Positions 12,787 to 27,068 are shown, counted from the stretch's first letter. The stretch is 64,000 bases of DNA from Albula goreensis (GCA_022829145.1 CM040747.1:34240052-34304051); one strand, 5' to 3'. Made by a program: numbers and translations. The notes: a model not told the origin generated them from the letters alone.

Positions 12787-13895
12787 TGGAGCCCCACAGC
12801 ATCCTCTCAGTGACAGGCAATCTGCATTGAATACATTGATTAAAAAATGATGTACACATTTTCATAAAAGGCATTAAGGGACTTAAAACCAGGAAAAAAC
12901 CATCAATACACAGTAAAAAAACACCCATAATCACAAATCTAAATATTGGATTCAATAAAGACAGTTTTCAACCACGAACATTTACGTTTATAAATATCAT
13001 GAACAGTAAGTGACCACATTATGATTAGTATGTATTACTGGTGTCCACTTTATTCAAGCATGGACTTGCCTACAGTTGAGATTTTTAGTCACCTCCTAGA
13101 GCAAGAAATGAAATTGCAGGTATCTCCCTGTCTATTTTTTAATTGTTGCTTTGTCCAGCTGATGCCTCCCACTTCTTATCATGATCAAAAGGTATTTTTT
13201 CATAATACAAATATACTGATGTATGTGTTTATGTATTGTGGGAGGTGTAGTTTGAGTGTGTAGATAGGCAGCTAGTCAGCGTGAGTTTGCTCAAAATATT
13301 TCTGGTAGCATTAGGAGAAAACAGATTGATACTACATCGATGTCACAGCCATAATAAAGTTCAACCTATGGACAAGTTCAAAATAAGTGGTTTTTCCGTA
13401 AGGATGCAGTATTGCAGACGAGAACCATGTGCCACCATGCAATTCAAACAGGATGCAGATACTCTGTGGTACTTACGCCTGAATGCCGTTAACAGCCTGA
13501 GGACACAATTCAGTTCTCAAATTCGGGTATAAATTTGCTGAAATCTGTTAATGCTATGCCTTAATGCACGCAATATACCCTCGGCCAGTATTTTCCCCAA
13601 ATGTACACAATTGAGATACAGAAATGACATATAAAGTGGTACTAAAACTAACACCTCTAGCATGGATTTACAAGCAAAGGTGAGGCCAGTAGCCATCCAT
13701 TGACTAGCGACGTATGGTGGCCATTTTGATTCAAACGACTGAATTTCTGCTTAGAATGTGGGTAAGCTGCATGCACTTCTGGAACTTTCAGATACACATA
13801 ACCGACTACCTCATAATAGCTACAACAACTTCACAATTATAATTTGGCCATACGTTCACGCAATCCAAGTCTTGCTTCTTTGTTAAAATGTGGGG

Positions 13896-13911
13896 GGCCC
13901 TTAAAAGGGCC
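13896..13911 (-). terminator. Histone 3' stem-loop of the H2B pseudogene
   Basis: GGCCCT-TAAA-AGGGCC forms a perfect 6-bp stem with a 4-nt loop, placed 25 nt downstream of the pseudogene's stop. The processing signal is intact although the reading frame is broken. Confidence 0.9.
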
Positions 13912-13936
13912 TTTACTCTTCAGAAAATGAGTCAGT

Positions 13937-14281
<345 letters not shown>

Positions 14282-14328
14282 TGTTTTTGAAGAACTTTAC
14301 TGATCAACATTTCATTCGCATGAAAACA

Positions 14329-14375
14329 CAATACAATACAATACAATACAATACAATACAATACAATACAATACA
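14329..14375. repeat. (ACAAT)n pentanucleotide microsatellite
   Basis: About nine tandem copies abut the truncated 5' end of the H2B pseudogene, which suggests the repeat marks the truncation junction. Confidence 0.95.
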
Positions 14376-17300
14376 GATCATTTTAAAACAACAGACATTC
14401 TACATAGCGGCTAGAATGAAAGTTATACTATAACTGAATTGCAGTCCATTTCAGCAGTGAGTCTTTTAAGGTCAAGAGTTTCCTTTTCAAGACAGTAATT
14501 ATTTGTTTAAAAACTATTTACAAATACATTTTTCGTACTCATTTTACTTCTTGTTTTCCATAATTGTATTATTGCAGCACAAATACATAACCAAGACAAT
14601 TTTTGAAAGTCTTCATTTATAATGCCATCAAATGAAACATATACAATATTTATTTTCGGTTGCAGGAGATGTCCAAACCAATGTTTTTAAGCTTGCGTGA
14701 CACTGGCTTGGGCATGCTGTGAGCTGCTAACACACAACCGAACAATCCCACTGTGTTTGTGTTAGTTTGTTCTATTAGGAGTCCTCACCCTCGTCCGGTC
14801 CAGTGTCCTCATAACCCCATGTCCGCTCTCCTCCTGTCTTGGCTTGATCATGAGGATCAATTCTCTTACTCTTTTCCACTAGCGTGCTAAATAGACGTTT
14901 GTCATATGAGTGCAGGACTGTGGGCATTGGAGGAGGAGCACCCTAGTTCCCCATAGAGGGTACACAGCTGTGTTTTTCGAAATTCCACCCAAACCCCACA
15001 TTTGATCTTCCCGCACTCACAAGCAGGGCAGTCGATGCCTTGACAAATAAAACACGTATTGACTTATCCTGCATAATAAATACGGCTGTTGTGGGGGTCT
15101 AAAGACACAGTGTTTGGAGTAGTTTTGTATTGGTCATAATTATCTTCAGACAGTTTAACTTTGTATCTCTGGATAACATACCGGATTGAAAATGCACTGG
15201 CTTTACAGGATGTTGAGGGATAGTAAAACAGCGGTTTAAGAAGATTTCAAAGTCCTCATCAGCAACCCTCCCTGTCCAAAGGTTAGTGGTCATGTTTCAC
15301 TTCCAGGTCAACTGACAACTTGAAATCCCAATCAATCCACTTATTTGCATTGATTTGTCTGTTGATTTGTCTTCAAGAAAAGACCTCTTTTCCTCCAAGC
15401 AAATCCCATGATCTTATGGCTGGGAGGTGCTATAAAGGGTAAATATCGCTAACACGTATTCGGGACGAGTCAAACAGCGATTTCTCCGCAACATAATCTC
15501 GTTTGGGAGCCTCTCATTGGCCTTCGTATCTCAGTCTGACCCAGAACTGGCCAAAGAGCTGGGAAGATGCTCCTGATGGCTCCTTTCAGCGCATTCTCAA
15601 CACAGTTAATGCTCAGTATCTCACGGTAGAGCTAATGTTATCTTTAGCTGAAACGCCATCACCAACTTTTCAACAGTGAATGAGTTGAGCCTTGATAATT
15701 ATTATTTTGGGTTTCGTTAGCTCACTTCATGGAATACCCCCAATTAATTATTTCAGGTTGTCATAATGAATACTTTATCATTTACTAATAATATGACATA
15801 AATTTGAATCAAAAGTAGGAAGAATAATATTGGTTCTTTGGTAAAAATATGAATGACATAATTAAAATAGTTTGTTTTTGAAATGCTGCAGGCTTGTCAC
15901 TTGATTCATGTCAACACTGCCACTTTTTCCACCATCCCACATTACATGAAATCTGTTATGACACTTGTGCAATGAAGGTCTTGTCATTTCAGAAGAAATA
16001 AGGTTTAGCATAGTTTAACTAAACCTTAGTAATTTAGTACAAGCACCATTACAGAAGAAATAAGGTTTGGCATAGTTTAGCATGTGTCATATCATGAATG
16101 CATAACACTATGACAGTGTTGTACAATTTGTCAAAAGATGTACGAGAGTGTCATGACAGTCTATTACAGGTGTCATGTTATGCTTATGATCGTGTTATGT
16201 AGGCCTTATGAAGCATATTTCAAGGAAAAGTGTTACCCTCTTCACCCTCCTTCCAAATTATAATATGCTACCAGCCCTCTCAGGGTATACTCTATAGTTA
16301 CTGTGTATGATCATGGACATGACTGATACACTCTGTTCTGTGACTGGAACATTCGTGAACAATGCATTATTATGTAGGCTCCCTGACAACAAATACATCA
16401 GACAAAAACATTTTCCTGACTGGTGAATTTGTCAGGCACTACGACTGCTGTAGTGGTTGGTTGTGTGTTTGGCTGTGGCTGTGACTGTGATAGTCATATA
16501 CAGGAGGAGAGGAACAGATGAGATTCAGGATTCGTTCACACGGAAAGTATCTCCCTTACACCTGTCAACAGCTCCCAAGTCTGGTACAACACAGTACCTG
16601 AGCAGCATGAACCAAGCTCTTAACATGTACTGACAATTTCTTCACCACTGCTGAATCAGAGTAAGAAATATGGGCACATTTTACAAGCATTGCTGAGTTC
16701 TGGCTCAGGTTGTTTTCAGTGGTATGAAAGCCATTGAAGTATGAGGACATCAATCTGCACAGCTATGTATGAAGTGTATTATCTATACTATATACTGCAG
16801 ATTGTCAGCTGTATGTAAACTCAACATTGCTGTGTGTAGCCCAGTGCCATTATATAGCTGATAAATTTGCTTTTTTATATTTTAGAGAATCACAGGACGG
16901 CCAATCAGGACCCTGTAAGTACAGTCATTTTATGCTGAATCATATTGTGTTTGTCACGGTTATGATGGCTGTGCTAATCAGTGTGATTTGAGCACAGGGC
17001 CTAAGTGCAGATATGGTGATGTGTGCTGAGATCTCCACCAGACAAAGGGGATGCTGCTATATACACAGTGTATAAACAACTCTGAACACTGCACACTGAA
17101 CACACAACCATAAATACTGCACAACGTACACTGCACGAAACACAATCATCTCATTTGTACTGGATTTAGGATCTTCAATAGTGTCTGTCTTTGTGGGTTT
17201 TAAACACTTGCACTCATGGCGTGAGCTGTGTGTTTACAGAACACTCCTTGTTGCGAAAATTATGGATTTTATCCATAAAAAATAAACCAGTTTAAAATGG

Positions 17301-18400
17301 GAGTCTTCAAAAAGAATTCACATGTATGAAGGCAATCTAGAAATAAAATAAGGGAACGTAAAGGAAACAGCCTTTTAATTCAGTGAAGTGTTATGGGTAA
17401 ATTCCAGTTAATGTCCAAGTTAGCACCAGTTTAGAATCTTCAGTTGAATGTGGACATTGAAACAGATTATACATCATTACATATTGTTTGATGTTTTATA
17501 TTTCCTTATTTTTCTGAATATCAAGGATGCTGAACAACTTTAAAAAAAAGACCATATTTCATGTTGTCACATATATGAACCCCCATATAACTGAGACATG
17601 GTCTATGAACATTGTTTTTTACTCAGATATGTTCTGATTTAAAATGTAGGGGAGACCAGGGATGACTAACACAGGAAGTTGTACCACTTTTGATGTTGTT
17701 CCAAATTATATTTTCTTAGCTCTGAAAACAAACACAGGTAGATTTGGAGGAGGACTGAAATAAGTCCCTTGTGAAAATGTTCAAATGGAGGTACACGCAT
17801 ATATGTGAGTGCACACCAACACAGCCTGTCTGCATTTTAAGTATAAGGTACGTTCCTGAATGTTTTTTGCAGCAATAACATTGTATATGCTGAGTTCCTG
17901 CACTTTCACAGCTGTTTGTTACATTTAAACCCAGGCACTGTATCCCAAGGTGCGGGGTAGAATGTAACATGTCACTTGTATTTGGGATTAATTTTCACAA
18001 TCTATTAGCATTGTGAGGTATGGGGATAATTTCATTTGAGGGATACAGCCATAACCATCCCTGGCCTACCCTACTCAAACATATTCACAGAACACAATAC
18101 AATGAACACAGTAAATTAATGTACCAAGCAAACAAAATGTTACATTGCCTCAGTGATATAGTTAGTTCTAAAATTGGTATAGGAATTAGAAATATTGGAT
18201 ACAACCCCAAATTCTTCGTGTAAGATGTAAAACCTTACTTGGTCTCTTATACTTTAAATAACCACAACATTTTGGAGCGTTCAACAACGATGACTACAGT
18301 TTTCGAAGGCGACGACCAATAGCCTGTTTATGGTCATTGAAGGTAACAAGTCCTACCATTTGAAATATCTATAATAGAAATGTTCGCTTTTCAGTGAAAA
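14376..18400. other. Intergenic; one unrecognised coding-like stretch, otherwise no gene
   Basis: Apart from the coding-like segment at 14775-15300, the stretch is AT-rich with no convincing open frame. A near-duplicate pair 'agaagaaataaggttt(a/g)gcatagttta' occurs at about 15990 and 16053. A TATAAAG is present on the plus strand at 15431-15437 with no gene attached. Confidence 0.5.
14775..14942 (-). other. Coding-like C-terminal segment, unrecognised
   Basis: On the minus strand a 55-codon open frame follows an AG (TAG at 14943-14945) and ends at TAA (14775-14777). It begins APPPMPTVLHSYDKRLF, continues with LVEKSKRIDPHDQ, and ends in an acidic tail (YEDTGPDEGEDS), which looks like a genuine protein C-terminus. 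Immediately upstream (14950-15050) a different frame reads a Cys-rich GIDCPACECGKIKCG. Further up, at 15099-15293, a frame begins MTTNLWTGRVADEDF. The frames do not join without a shift or introns. This could be a decayed gene, a retro-copy, or exons of an unknown gene. I do not recognise the family. Confidence 0.35.
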
Positions 18401-18407
18401 AGTGGGT

Positions 18408-18423
18408 GGCCCTTAAAAGGGCC
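18408..18423 (-). terminator. Histone 3' stem-loop, H2B unit 1
   Basis: GGCCCT-TAAA-AGGGCC lies 25 nt beyond the stop codon. On the transcript it is followed by ACCCA and a purine-rich GAAAAGCG that could pair with U7 snRNA. Confidence 0.95.
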
Positions 18424-18448
18424 TTTAGGTTTGGAAGAGTGCATCAGT

Positions 18449-18945
<497 letters not shown>

Positions 18946-19930
18946 GGTAGCCCAACTAAAATACTCGAATTCTATTCGTGGAGTTCCACATGGGCGCCAA
19001 AAAAAAAAATCAGTCTTCTTTTGAACAAAGGAAATTGAAAGCGCGGCTTTATCTCAATCGAACTATTTTAGCACCATATATTTGAGAAAACCGCCTACAC
19101 AAATATACTTATTTTATAAGGTAGGACGCAGATATTTTCATCATTTTTTAAAAGTGATAAAGTGGCACGATTCAATTACTTACCTTAATGTGCTGTATAG
19201 GCTACACTGCATCCTTCTAAATGAAACTTTCCTCAAACCTTAAAATGGGTCTTGGAAAAATACCACAGTAGCAGGATAGTGTTTGCTAGTACGTTTGCTG
19301 CTTATGGATGTATAAAAATTTCAGCCGTTAACTCTGCCACACAGCTTTACAACCCGTAATCACCGCTTAAGTATGATGCATGAGATTTCATTCGGCGGCC
19401 TTTTAGTAAAATGCTAACATTCTATGTCGGTGGCGGTCAAATCTGCTTCGTTGTTTGAAATGTTTGATGCGTGTTTACTAGGGAATACTCACGATTTATT
19501 GCTATAGTCAGTAAAGGAAAATATCGCTGTTGTACACGAGGCAAACATTCACATCACAGCTAAATGAACTACTGCTCTAAGTAAACAGCTAGCGCGAAAC
19601 GCATACCTAACATTACAATAAAATCGCTGATAAATTAAAAAAAACGAAGGTATGATGGTCTACACAAGAACACTGAAGCAATTTTGTATGAAATTCCAGC
19701 CAGTAAAGAAACGAAAGCGATTTAGAGGATGGTGGCCTACATCAAGAACTGAGTTACAGATACACGTATGGACATATATATTACCTATCCTCACGCCAAA
19801 GTAATTCCACTACAAATGAATGGCATTGGTAATATGGCATGGCGGAAATTAAACATGAAATCCATGATAACAAATTGAAACCTTATATGGTTTCATAATG
19901 GGAGACATTGCCTTCCTGTTAGATCTTGTG
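18946..19930. other. Spacer H2B-H3 of unit 1, lacking H4
   Basis: No open reading frame or H4 fragment is visible. In units 2 and 3 the corresponding interval contains H4. The right end (gggagacattgcct-tcctgttagat) matches the sequence left of the unit 3 H3, so the flanks are homologous and H4 appears to have been deleted here. Confidence 0.7.
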
Positions 19931-19932
19931 GT

Positions 19933-19948
19933 GGCTCTTAAAAGAGCC
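19933..19948 (-). terminator. Histone 3' stem-loop, H3 unit 1
   Basis: GGCTCT-TAAA-AGAGCC is a perfect stem 30 nt beyond the stop. Confidence 0.95.
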
Positions 19949-19978
19949 TTTTTATTTGTTAAGGATCTGAAAGGGATT

Positions 19979-20540
<562 letters not shown>

Positions 20541-20597
20541 TTTCCTTGGCCGCCAAAAGCTTCTCATTTCCCCTCCTTTTTTCCGAATTTCATTCAT

Positions 20598-20672
20598 AGT
20601 ACATTACATTATATACATTTTGCAAATGCTCTTATCCTGAGCGACTTACAACTCAAAGTACATTAGGCCGGG
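20598..20672. repeat. Short dispersed-repeat fragment
   Basis: The segment tacattttgcaaatgctctt-atcctgagcgacttacaactc is the diagnostic part of the fish repeat also seen at 24902-25086. Confidence 0.65.
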
Positions 20673-21255
20673 GACAAGAATGTTCAAAAGTAATTCTGGT
20701 CAATATTTTGTTCAATAGTTGAATTGTGATGAAAAACGAACCGAAAGATGTAGGCAAAATCCGAAACACTAGACTAGTTATTTTCTGCAGATGGATCCTT
20801 CCATTCGATTCCGCAGCTTTACCAGAACGTTTACTTCCTCCTTTTATTAAAATTTTAAACGGACATTTTTTGAAACGGAGTGTCAGGTGTTGTAAATCCA
20901 CAGGATACAATGTATCCTGGATACGGAGTTGTTTGCATTTTATTTTAAAAATCATATCGGACATTTTTTCCCCGTTTTGTTTTTCGGGATGGTTCTCACA
21001 AAAGAAAATGAAGCATCAAAATGGCTCTACTCGTTTACTGTCATAGTAATATACGATCTTATGCGTCAAACACATTTATGACCGATCAAGTCGTTTAATC
21101 ATGTATGGTTTCGTTTACTTGCGGATATCAGAGAATGAAAGCACAGTAAGGATCATTCCAACACACAGAAAACAGACGCTCATGTCGTAACGGTTATTAG
21201 AGAATACATCTACTATAAAGTTTTAAACATGTACTTTTTGCTCTTTACAGAAATT
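20673..21255. other. H3-H2A spacer, unit 1
   Basis: No gene is visible. Open frames on both strands (20653-21046) show no histone or other recognisable similarity and lack codon-like conservation with the unit 2 spacer. Confidence 0.7.
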
Positions 21256-21260
21256 TGGGT

Positions 21261-21276
21261 GGCTCTTAAAAGAGCC
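21261..21276 (-). terminator. Histone 3' stem-loop, H2A unit 1
   Basis: GGCTCT-TAAA-AGAGCC lies 29 nt beyond the stop. On the transcript it is followed by ACCCA and TGTAAAGAGCA, a good U7-pairing histone downstream element. Confidence 0.96.
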
Positions 21277-21305
21277 TTTGTGTTTTCAGGTCAGTGTGAG
21301 AAGAG

Positions 21306-21713
<408 letters not shown>

Positions 21714-21744
21714 CTAGAAAATGCAGTGTGCAGACGCGCGCGCC

Positions 21745-21812
21745 CAACTTATAGCAACAGACTTTGCAGTCATTGGTCGTGACGTTGGGATGTTTTCGTC
21801 CAATCCAATTAG
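21745..21812 (-). promoter_or_regulatory. H2A unit 1 promoter: TATA and CCAAT boxes
   Basis: TATAAG is on the gene strand (21748-21753). A forward CCAAT on the gene strand is at 21772-21776, and two adjacent CCAAT boxes in the opposite orientation are at 21800-21804 and 21805-21809. The same layout occurs at all three H2A genes. Confidence 0.8.
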
Positions 21813-22390
21813 AGGACAACTTTTGCGCGGATTTCAAGTGCCATTTTACAGCTTGATTTTTTTAAAGGAATGAACATGCCATCGATCATGACGATGTCGC
21901 AAGCAAGCAGAATATTGTGGTTTCAGCACCACTCAGATTTAATGCTATTTGTTGGACTGAAATAGCAGGCTAAACTCCACGAAAACATTTTTGAACGTGC
22001 AGTATTTTTTTTGGTCTCTACTCAGTTCTTTTCTGTATAGTTCTGCCTCTTTCCCCTTCAGCAAAACCCTGACTTGTCGATCAACATACGGTTTCAAATA
22101 ACGGACTCATGTCTTATGTGTAAAACGGATAAGCGTGGTAGGCATCTAGTTTAAATGAAGGGATATCCAACCCGTTTTCTTATATACTAAACACATGGAA
22201 ACGTACGGAACTTGGGGGCTTTGTGAACAGGCCATCAGCTTTCAACAGATATGTAATAAAAAAAAAAATCGTGGATTTCCTTTACTGTATGCATAACACG
22301 AAATACAGTGAATCACCCCAACCAAACCTCCACGGAAATGCAGGAACAAACTCGGACAATAAAATGGACCATGCTTTAGAAGTGATTGTG
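21813..22390. other. H2A-H1 spacer, unit 1
   Basis: No gene is visible. The spacer is clearly homologous to 31945-32690 of unit 2 (for example aatgctatttgttgga and gaagggatatccaac), with indels. Confidence 0.75.
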
Positions 22391-22393
22391 GGT

Positions 22394-22409
22394 GGCTCTG
22401 AAAAGAGCC
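22394..22409 (-). terminator. Histone 3' stem-loop, H1 unit 1
   Basis: GGCTCT-GAAA-AGAGCC gives the canonical UUUC loop on the transcript, 36 nt beyond the stop. Confidence 0.95.
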
Positions 22410-22445
22410 TTTGTTTGATGAAGAATCATGTGAAGGTCTGCATGT

Positions 22446-23081
22446 TCACTTCTTAGCAGCTGCTTTCTTAGGCTTGACGGTCTTGGGTTTGGCGACCTTT
22501 GGTTTAGCTGCCTTTGCCTTCTTTGGGCTCTTTGTCGGCTTCTTGGGTGCCGCCGCCTTCTTCTTGGCTGGTGCCGCCTTCTTCTTAGCCGATGTCACTT
22601 TCTTGGGGCTCTTTGCCGCCTTCTTCGGCGTTGCTGGTTTCTTCGCCTTCTTTGCTGCAGGTTTCTTTACTGCGACCTTCTTCGGCTTCTTGGCCGTAGC
22701 GGGCTTCTTCGCGGCCGGCTTCTTAACCTTAACAGCTGCCTTCTTGGCGGGTTTCTTCTTCGCCACCTCCTGTTTCTTGTTGATTTTGAAAGAACCTGAA
22801 GCGCCAGTGCCCTTTGTCTGGACCAGCGTTCCTTTCTTCACCAGACCTCTGATTGCCACCTTTACACGGGAGTTGTTCTTCTCCACATCGTAGCCACCGG
22901 CTTTCAGAGCTTTCTTTACGGCAGCGAGGGACATTCCGTTCCGCTCCTTCGAAGCGGTCACTGCTTTCACTACCAGTTCTCCGACGCTGGGTCCCGGTTT
23001 TTTGGCCTTTGCCGCTTTCTTCTTGGGAGCCTTAGCCGGAGCGGCTGCGGCGGGTGCAGGTGCTGGCGCTTCCTCTGCCAT
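22446..23081 (-). CDS. Linker histone H1 (unit 1)
   Basis: Linker histone of 211 residues that binds the nucleosome dyad and linker DNA. It has an Ala/Pro-rich N-tail starting [10 protein letters not shown]. The winged-helix globular (H15) domain runs from about residue 30 to 102: [34 protein letters not shown] and the glycine-rich [10 protein letters not shown] near 91-100. A long Lys/Ala/Pro C-tail follows with two SPKK motifs, the cyclin-dependent kinase and DNA-binding repeats. The open frame extends 61 codons upstream of this start, but the conserved H1 begins at MAEEAP and the upstream part is promoter and leader. H1 in unit 2 is 7 residues longer through an extra SPKK-type repeat. Confidence 0.97.
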   Translation of the reverse strand: MAEEAPAPAPAAAAPAKAPKKKAAKAKKPGPSVGELVVKAVTASKERNGMSLAAVKKALKAGGYDVEKNNSRVKVAIRGLVKKGTLVQTKGTGASGSFKINKKQEVAKKKPAKKAAVKVKKPAAKKPATAKKPKKVAVKKPAAKKAKKPATPKKAAKSPKKVTSAKKKAAPAKKKAAAPKKPTKSPKKAKAAKPKVAKPKTVKPKKAAAKK

Positions 23082-23224
23082 TTTGCTATCGTTTGTTGCC
23101 TCTCTTTCCCTCACAGTCAGACGGATAGATTTGAATGAGCAGCTCGCTGTGCAGGAGGTGGAGTTAAACAGCGCATGAGAACCGTGTAGATTCAATTTAC
23201 TCAGCACAGCGTTTTTCCTCTGAC

Positions 23225-23260
23225 GAAAACTCAGCACTTGTGTTTTCTCCTCGCAAATAT
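23225..23260 (-). promoter_or_regulatory. H1 unit 1 promoter: H1 (AAACACA) box
   Basis: TGTGTTT at 23239-23245 is AAACACA on the gene strand, the H1-specific promoter element. The whole 180-bp leader and promoter is nearly identical in unit 2. I saw no clear TATA box. Confidence 0.75.
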
Positions 23261-23289
23261 CCATGAAATAACTATTCGTATCATGATAC

Positions 23290-26197
23290 TACTCGGAGAA
23301 AAAAAACCTAGATTTTTAACAAGGTCCTTTATTTTCAAAGTACGGTTCTACATCCTGCGCATTTCCCCTTTATTTTCTCCAAGCGTGTCCAAAACGTCGG
23401 TGCATGGCGGGGGCGAGCATCTCTAATCTTACATTTCCTACAACATTGACATTTTAAAGCTCTAAATCATGGCACGCTCAATAACATTATTTTTTCATTG
23501 TTGACACAAGGCCCTGGCAAAGACAAAAACGATTACTGGAGTCTTCAAACACCCAATTAGTGCTTTGAAATAGTACATATCCTGCAGACATTGAAGCACA
23601 CAGCACTGTCTGTTGAGATTCCATTCACATAAAATACAAAAGTCTTGTTGACAAAAATAAGCATCAATATATTCTTTCAAAAGTATTTTATGCTAAAGAA
23701 GTGCATGTGATTGGCTATTTTATCCCATACATGTGTACCTAAGCTAATAAATATCATAAAACCGTATGTTACCAAAAGGGGAAATGGAATTAGCCCATTA
23801 TAATGTTCTTCATATACAGCTTCATGAACACTTGGTCTTTCTTTCAATGCTCACAGTCCTACAGTAACTGGTTTCAGATTGTCATGAGACAGAGTGGATG
23901 AGAAAAAAAGAAATCAAGGATAAGGTGGTGAATTTGCCAGACAGTTAGACTAATTCTACATAATGAACATATATCTTTAAAAGTTGTTGTACTCCCTAAA
24001 ATAATCCCTTCTTAAGCCATTAGTCAAGAATAAATTGAGTTCTGGAATCAGTTGTTTGAGTATTTAAACACAATTGAGATGTGTACAGCTGTGACCTCTG
24101 GAATACATACACACATAAGATGGACTAGGGAAGGACATCCCTATTTTGAGGGAAAACTCTATAGGAGCTGGACATCCTTATGGTTAAGTAATATATGGTG
24201 GTTTATATGGTGATTCTGTGTCCATTTGGAAAACCTTGGAGTTGATGGGTGTAACCTTGAATGTCAATATATCTATAACGTAAAAAGGAATTATTTGCAT
24301 GGAGGATTATTGTCCCGGTACTGGAATCAGATTTGAGAACTATGATGAAATAGAGCTGCTTTGTAAACACATTACTTTGCCCAATGTGATTCAGAGGAGA
24401 CTCTGGAACTCTGCTAAAAGAAAGTTACTGAACAAAGAACAGAGACACATGAAAATGCCATTGGTGTGAATGTATGTATTTTCCCTGAAAGCATATTGTA
24501 GATGTAGATGACAATATACAAAAAAAATGGGAAATATACATAATTATGTGAATTATTTAATTATTGTCAGTTTAAGGAAAAGTCATTTCTGGATGATTGC
24601 ATCCCTAGTTCCAGTGTAACTTAGAATATTATGACAGAAATGAAAATAACAGGAGTATTTGACTCAAAAAAGAAACGAATATCCCGTTTTCAATTCTGGA
24701 CCTTTGAATCTGCCTGATGAAATATGACCATGGCAAATAATAAGCAAATGTGTTTGTGTTATTATGTCAGTCTTATGTGCTATGATTTCAAGTGATGATG
24801 GTTCTGTTTAATGTTTTGAATGATTGAGCTGAGCCTGTTTCTGTGTCTCAATGTCAATGTGATCACCTAACATGTGCATATATATATATTATCAAATTAT
24901 GTTACATTACTGTCATTTTAGCTGATGCTTTCATCCAAAGCGACTTATAGTTGATTAGACTAACCAAGGGCCAATACCCCCTGGGAGCAATGTGGGGTTA
25001 AGGGCCTTGCTCAAGGGCCCAACAGCAATGAACCACCAACCTCAGGGGTCCCAGTCATGTACCTTAGCCACTAGGCTATAGGCTGCTCAAATAATAGGCT
25101 CAAATAAATCAAGAATTATTTAAAAACAATTCTTTTTATTCTCTCATTGATTTTTCCAACCGTTGGTAGACTTGAAATGCAACACAAGAATGCATGCACA
25201 TGTTAAATGACAACAGCAAACATGGTCAGTCGTGAGGGAACACTTCATTGTCTGCATGGTTACGTGTGAAAAACAATGTTGTAGATGTTTGGGTAACAGC
25301 AACCTAATTTAGGTCAGATTAGTTTGGGGAATAAATCTGATGGAATTGTGTTGATGCCATGCCTCAACTTGCTCTTCAAAGTAAAATGCCTCACAATGTT
25401 ATGTATTAGAAAATGTAAAAATAAGGTAAAAAGATTCAATGTAAGTGCAATGTCTTTATTTAAAAATAACTTTTAAATGTTCAAACCAATTTTCAATGTA
25501 GTTTGGACTAATAATCACTCAAATAACCTCTATCTATATAACAGTGAACCAAATTCCTCTGTGTATCTGCTGCATCTATGAATACAGAAATAAACACAAT
25601 GAACTTACCTGTATGTGACATCACAATAGCTCTGTCAATTGGTGTCAAATACAGGAAAATAGAAGAATGGCTATTGTGATGGACACATTGGACATGAATC
25701 GGTGAGTTGGCACACATGACATAAGTATATTATTGGGTATAGATTAAGTATAGGATTGGACTGTGGAAATATGATTTTCTGTTGAACTTGATACTTTTCC
25801 ATGATAGGCAATAGGCATATGGAGTGCATGGGTACATCGCTACATGTTCCTGCATCTTAGGGAAACAATAAAATCAAATTGCAAAAAGACTGCAGCATTT
25901 TGCATAGGGGGTTTTGTCTTCAAAATATTTTTGATTTCTCATGTAGCTTTAGAAACAAACAAACCGCAGAGGTCTTCTACAGCGGAAATACAGTGGTAGT
26001 CAGCACTGCCACTCATATGAAACACTTACATAGACTCCAGTTTAGCTTGTTCAAAACATAAGTCTCATCATAGTGTCTCTGGTTATCTAAGCTTGTTGTG
26101 TAACAAGCTGTATCAGACAGACAGTAGTAGTGACCCTACATACCTGTCCTGCTATGGGTTACCTCATAATATAATGTGACAGTAAATGGCAGTATCA
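23290..26197. other. Spacer between units 1 and 2, left part
   Basis: No gene is recognised. From about 23500 to 25400 the sequence is homologous to 33830-35600 (shared phrases such as caaaaacgattactggagtc and gatgatggttctgtttaatg), showing that the duplicated unit extended at least 2 kb beyond H1. The single 51-bp-like element at about 24347-24400 corresponds to the minisatellite at 34453-34943. Confidence 0.75.
24902..25086. repeat. Dispersed repeat (fish '...AGCGACTTATAG...' family)
   Basis: This is the best-preserved copy in the window: cattactgtcattttagctg, then gctttcatccaaagcgactt, then the gcaatgtggggttaagggcc segment and the terminal ccttagccactaggctatag. It is absent from the homologous position in the unit 2 spacer, so it inserted after the duplication or was lost there. 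Confidence 0.7.
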
Positions 26198-26205
26198 TCC
26201 TAGAG

Positions 26206-27068
26206 CAGGGGTAGCCAGCACGGTCGCCCACAGGGCATGTTCTAAAAATAGCACTCGTCACCATGGCGCTCCATCGAAAAATTGCATTTAATTGTGTTGC
26301 TGTTCTTTTTGAATCGCGAACACTTGCATTGATGTAGATGTGAAAATGACAATATTGAATTTAAAATTAAAAAACAAAAATGTTTCATGCATAAATGAAC
26401 TCATATTCATCCTTCAATATCGCGCACAAGACATACCTCCGTCTCACTCTTTACTGAGACCAGCTAGCGGGCGCAGCTACAATGGGGAGCTAGATGCGGT
26501 TTTTAACCCCAAAAATTAAAAAAAAAAATGGCATAAAAGCAAAAGAAAACATACCATTTTCACAGTGATTGGGAGGAAGAGTTCTTTTTTATGACAGTGA
26601 AAGAAAAGTGTGTATGTCTCATTAACGGGGGACGGCAAAGCGGCACAACGCGGAGAGACACTTCAATGCGTGTCACAAAAGCTTCCATGCTAACTACGCA
26701 CCTGGCAGCGCACGACGGGCAGAAAAAACCTGTGAGCTAAAGGCAGCTTTGCGCAAACAGCAGTCCTTTTTCACGAGGCCGGTGTGAAAGTCACAAAAAG
26801 CAACTGAAGCTTCATTTAGAGCTGCACATTTTTTGATAAAGAACAAAAAAGTATTGTGAAATTATTGTATAAAAATTATCATTAACACTAACATGAGATC
26901 AGACAGTCTCTTCGTATATATGAATATTGATTATTATTGATAAAAACATTATTATTAAAGGTGAACGTGCAACTTTGCTATTCAGTAAGTTTGTATCAAA
27001 GAAGTAGCCCTTCATATTACTCAGTATCCTTGAAATAGCTCTCAGTCTCAAATGGTTGGTGACCCCTG
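26206..27068. mobile_element. Non-autonomous hAT transposon with 8-bp target duplication
   Basis: The element begins CAGGGGTAGCCAGCA and ends in the inverted counterpart (tggttggtgacccctg). It is flanked by the 8-bp direct repeat TCCTAGAG at 26198-26205 and 27069-27076, diagnostic of hAT insertion. It is 863 bp long, so it cannot encode a whole transposase. The interior (about 26540-26830) carries a decayed piece resembling the N-terminal region of hAT (ZBED/Charlie-like) transposases, including a WEEEFFF run and spaced Cys residues, broken by stops. It is a deletion derivative that sits in the spacer between histone units 1 and 2. Confidence 0.88.

Larger units (their letters stand above)
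6261..13890. other. Intergenic, repeat-rich; no gene recognised
   Basis: This stretch is AT-rich with only short open frames. It contains a Tc1-like relic (7690-7960), a perfect 20-bp inverted repeat (10674-10783), a CAC microsatellite (10899-10922), a dispersed-repeat copy (11896-12062), and AAAT-type microsatellites near 9448-9486 and 12733-12786. A short Cys-rich minus-strand frame at 12387-12569 has no flanking coding signal and is not called. Confidence 0.6.

Noticed and set aside
22411-22893. Phe/Leu/Ala-rich plus-strand frame over H1 (also 32644-33219)
   Set aside because: Antisense of the Lys/Ala-rich H1 tail; composition artefact that mimics a membrane protein.
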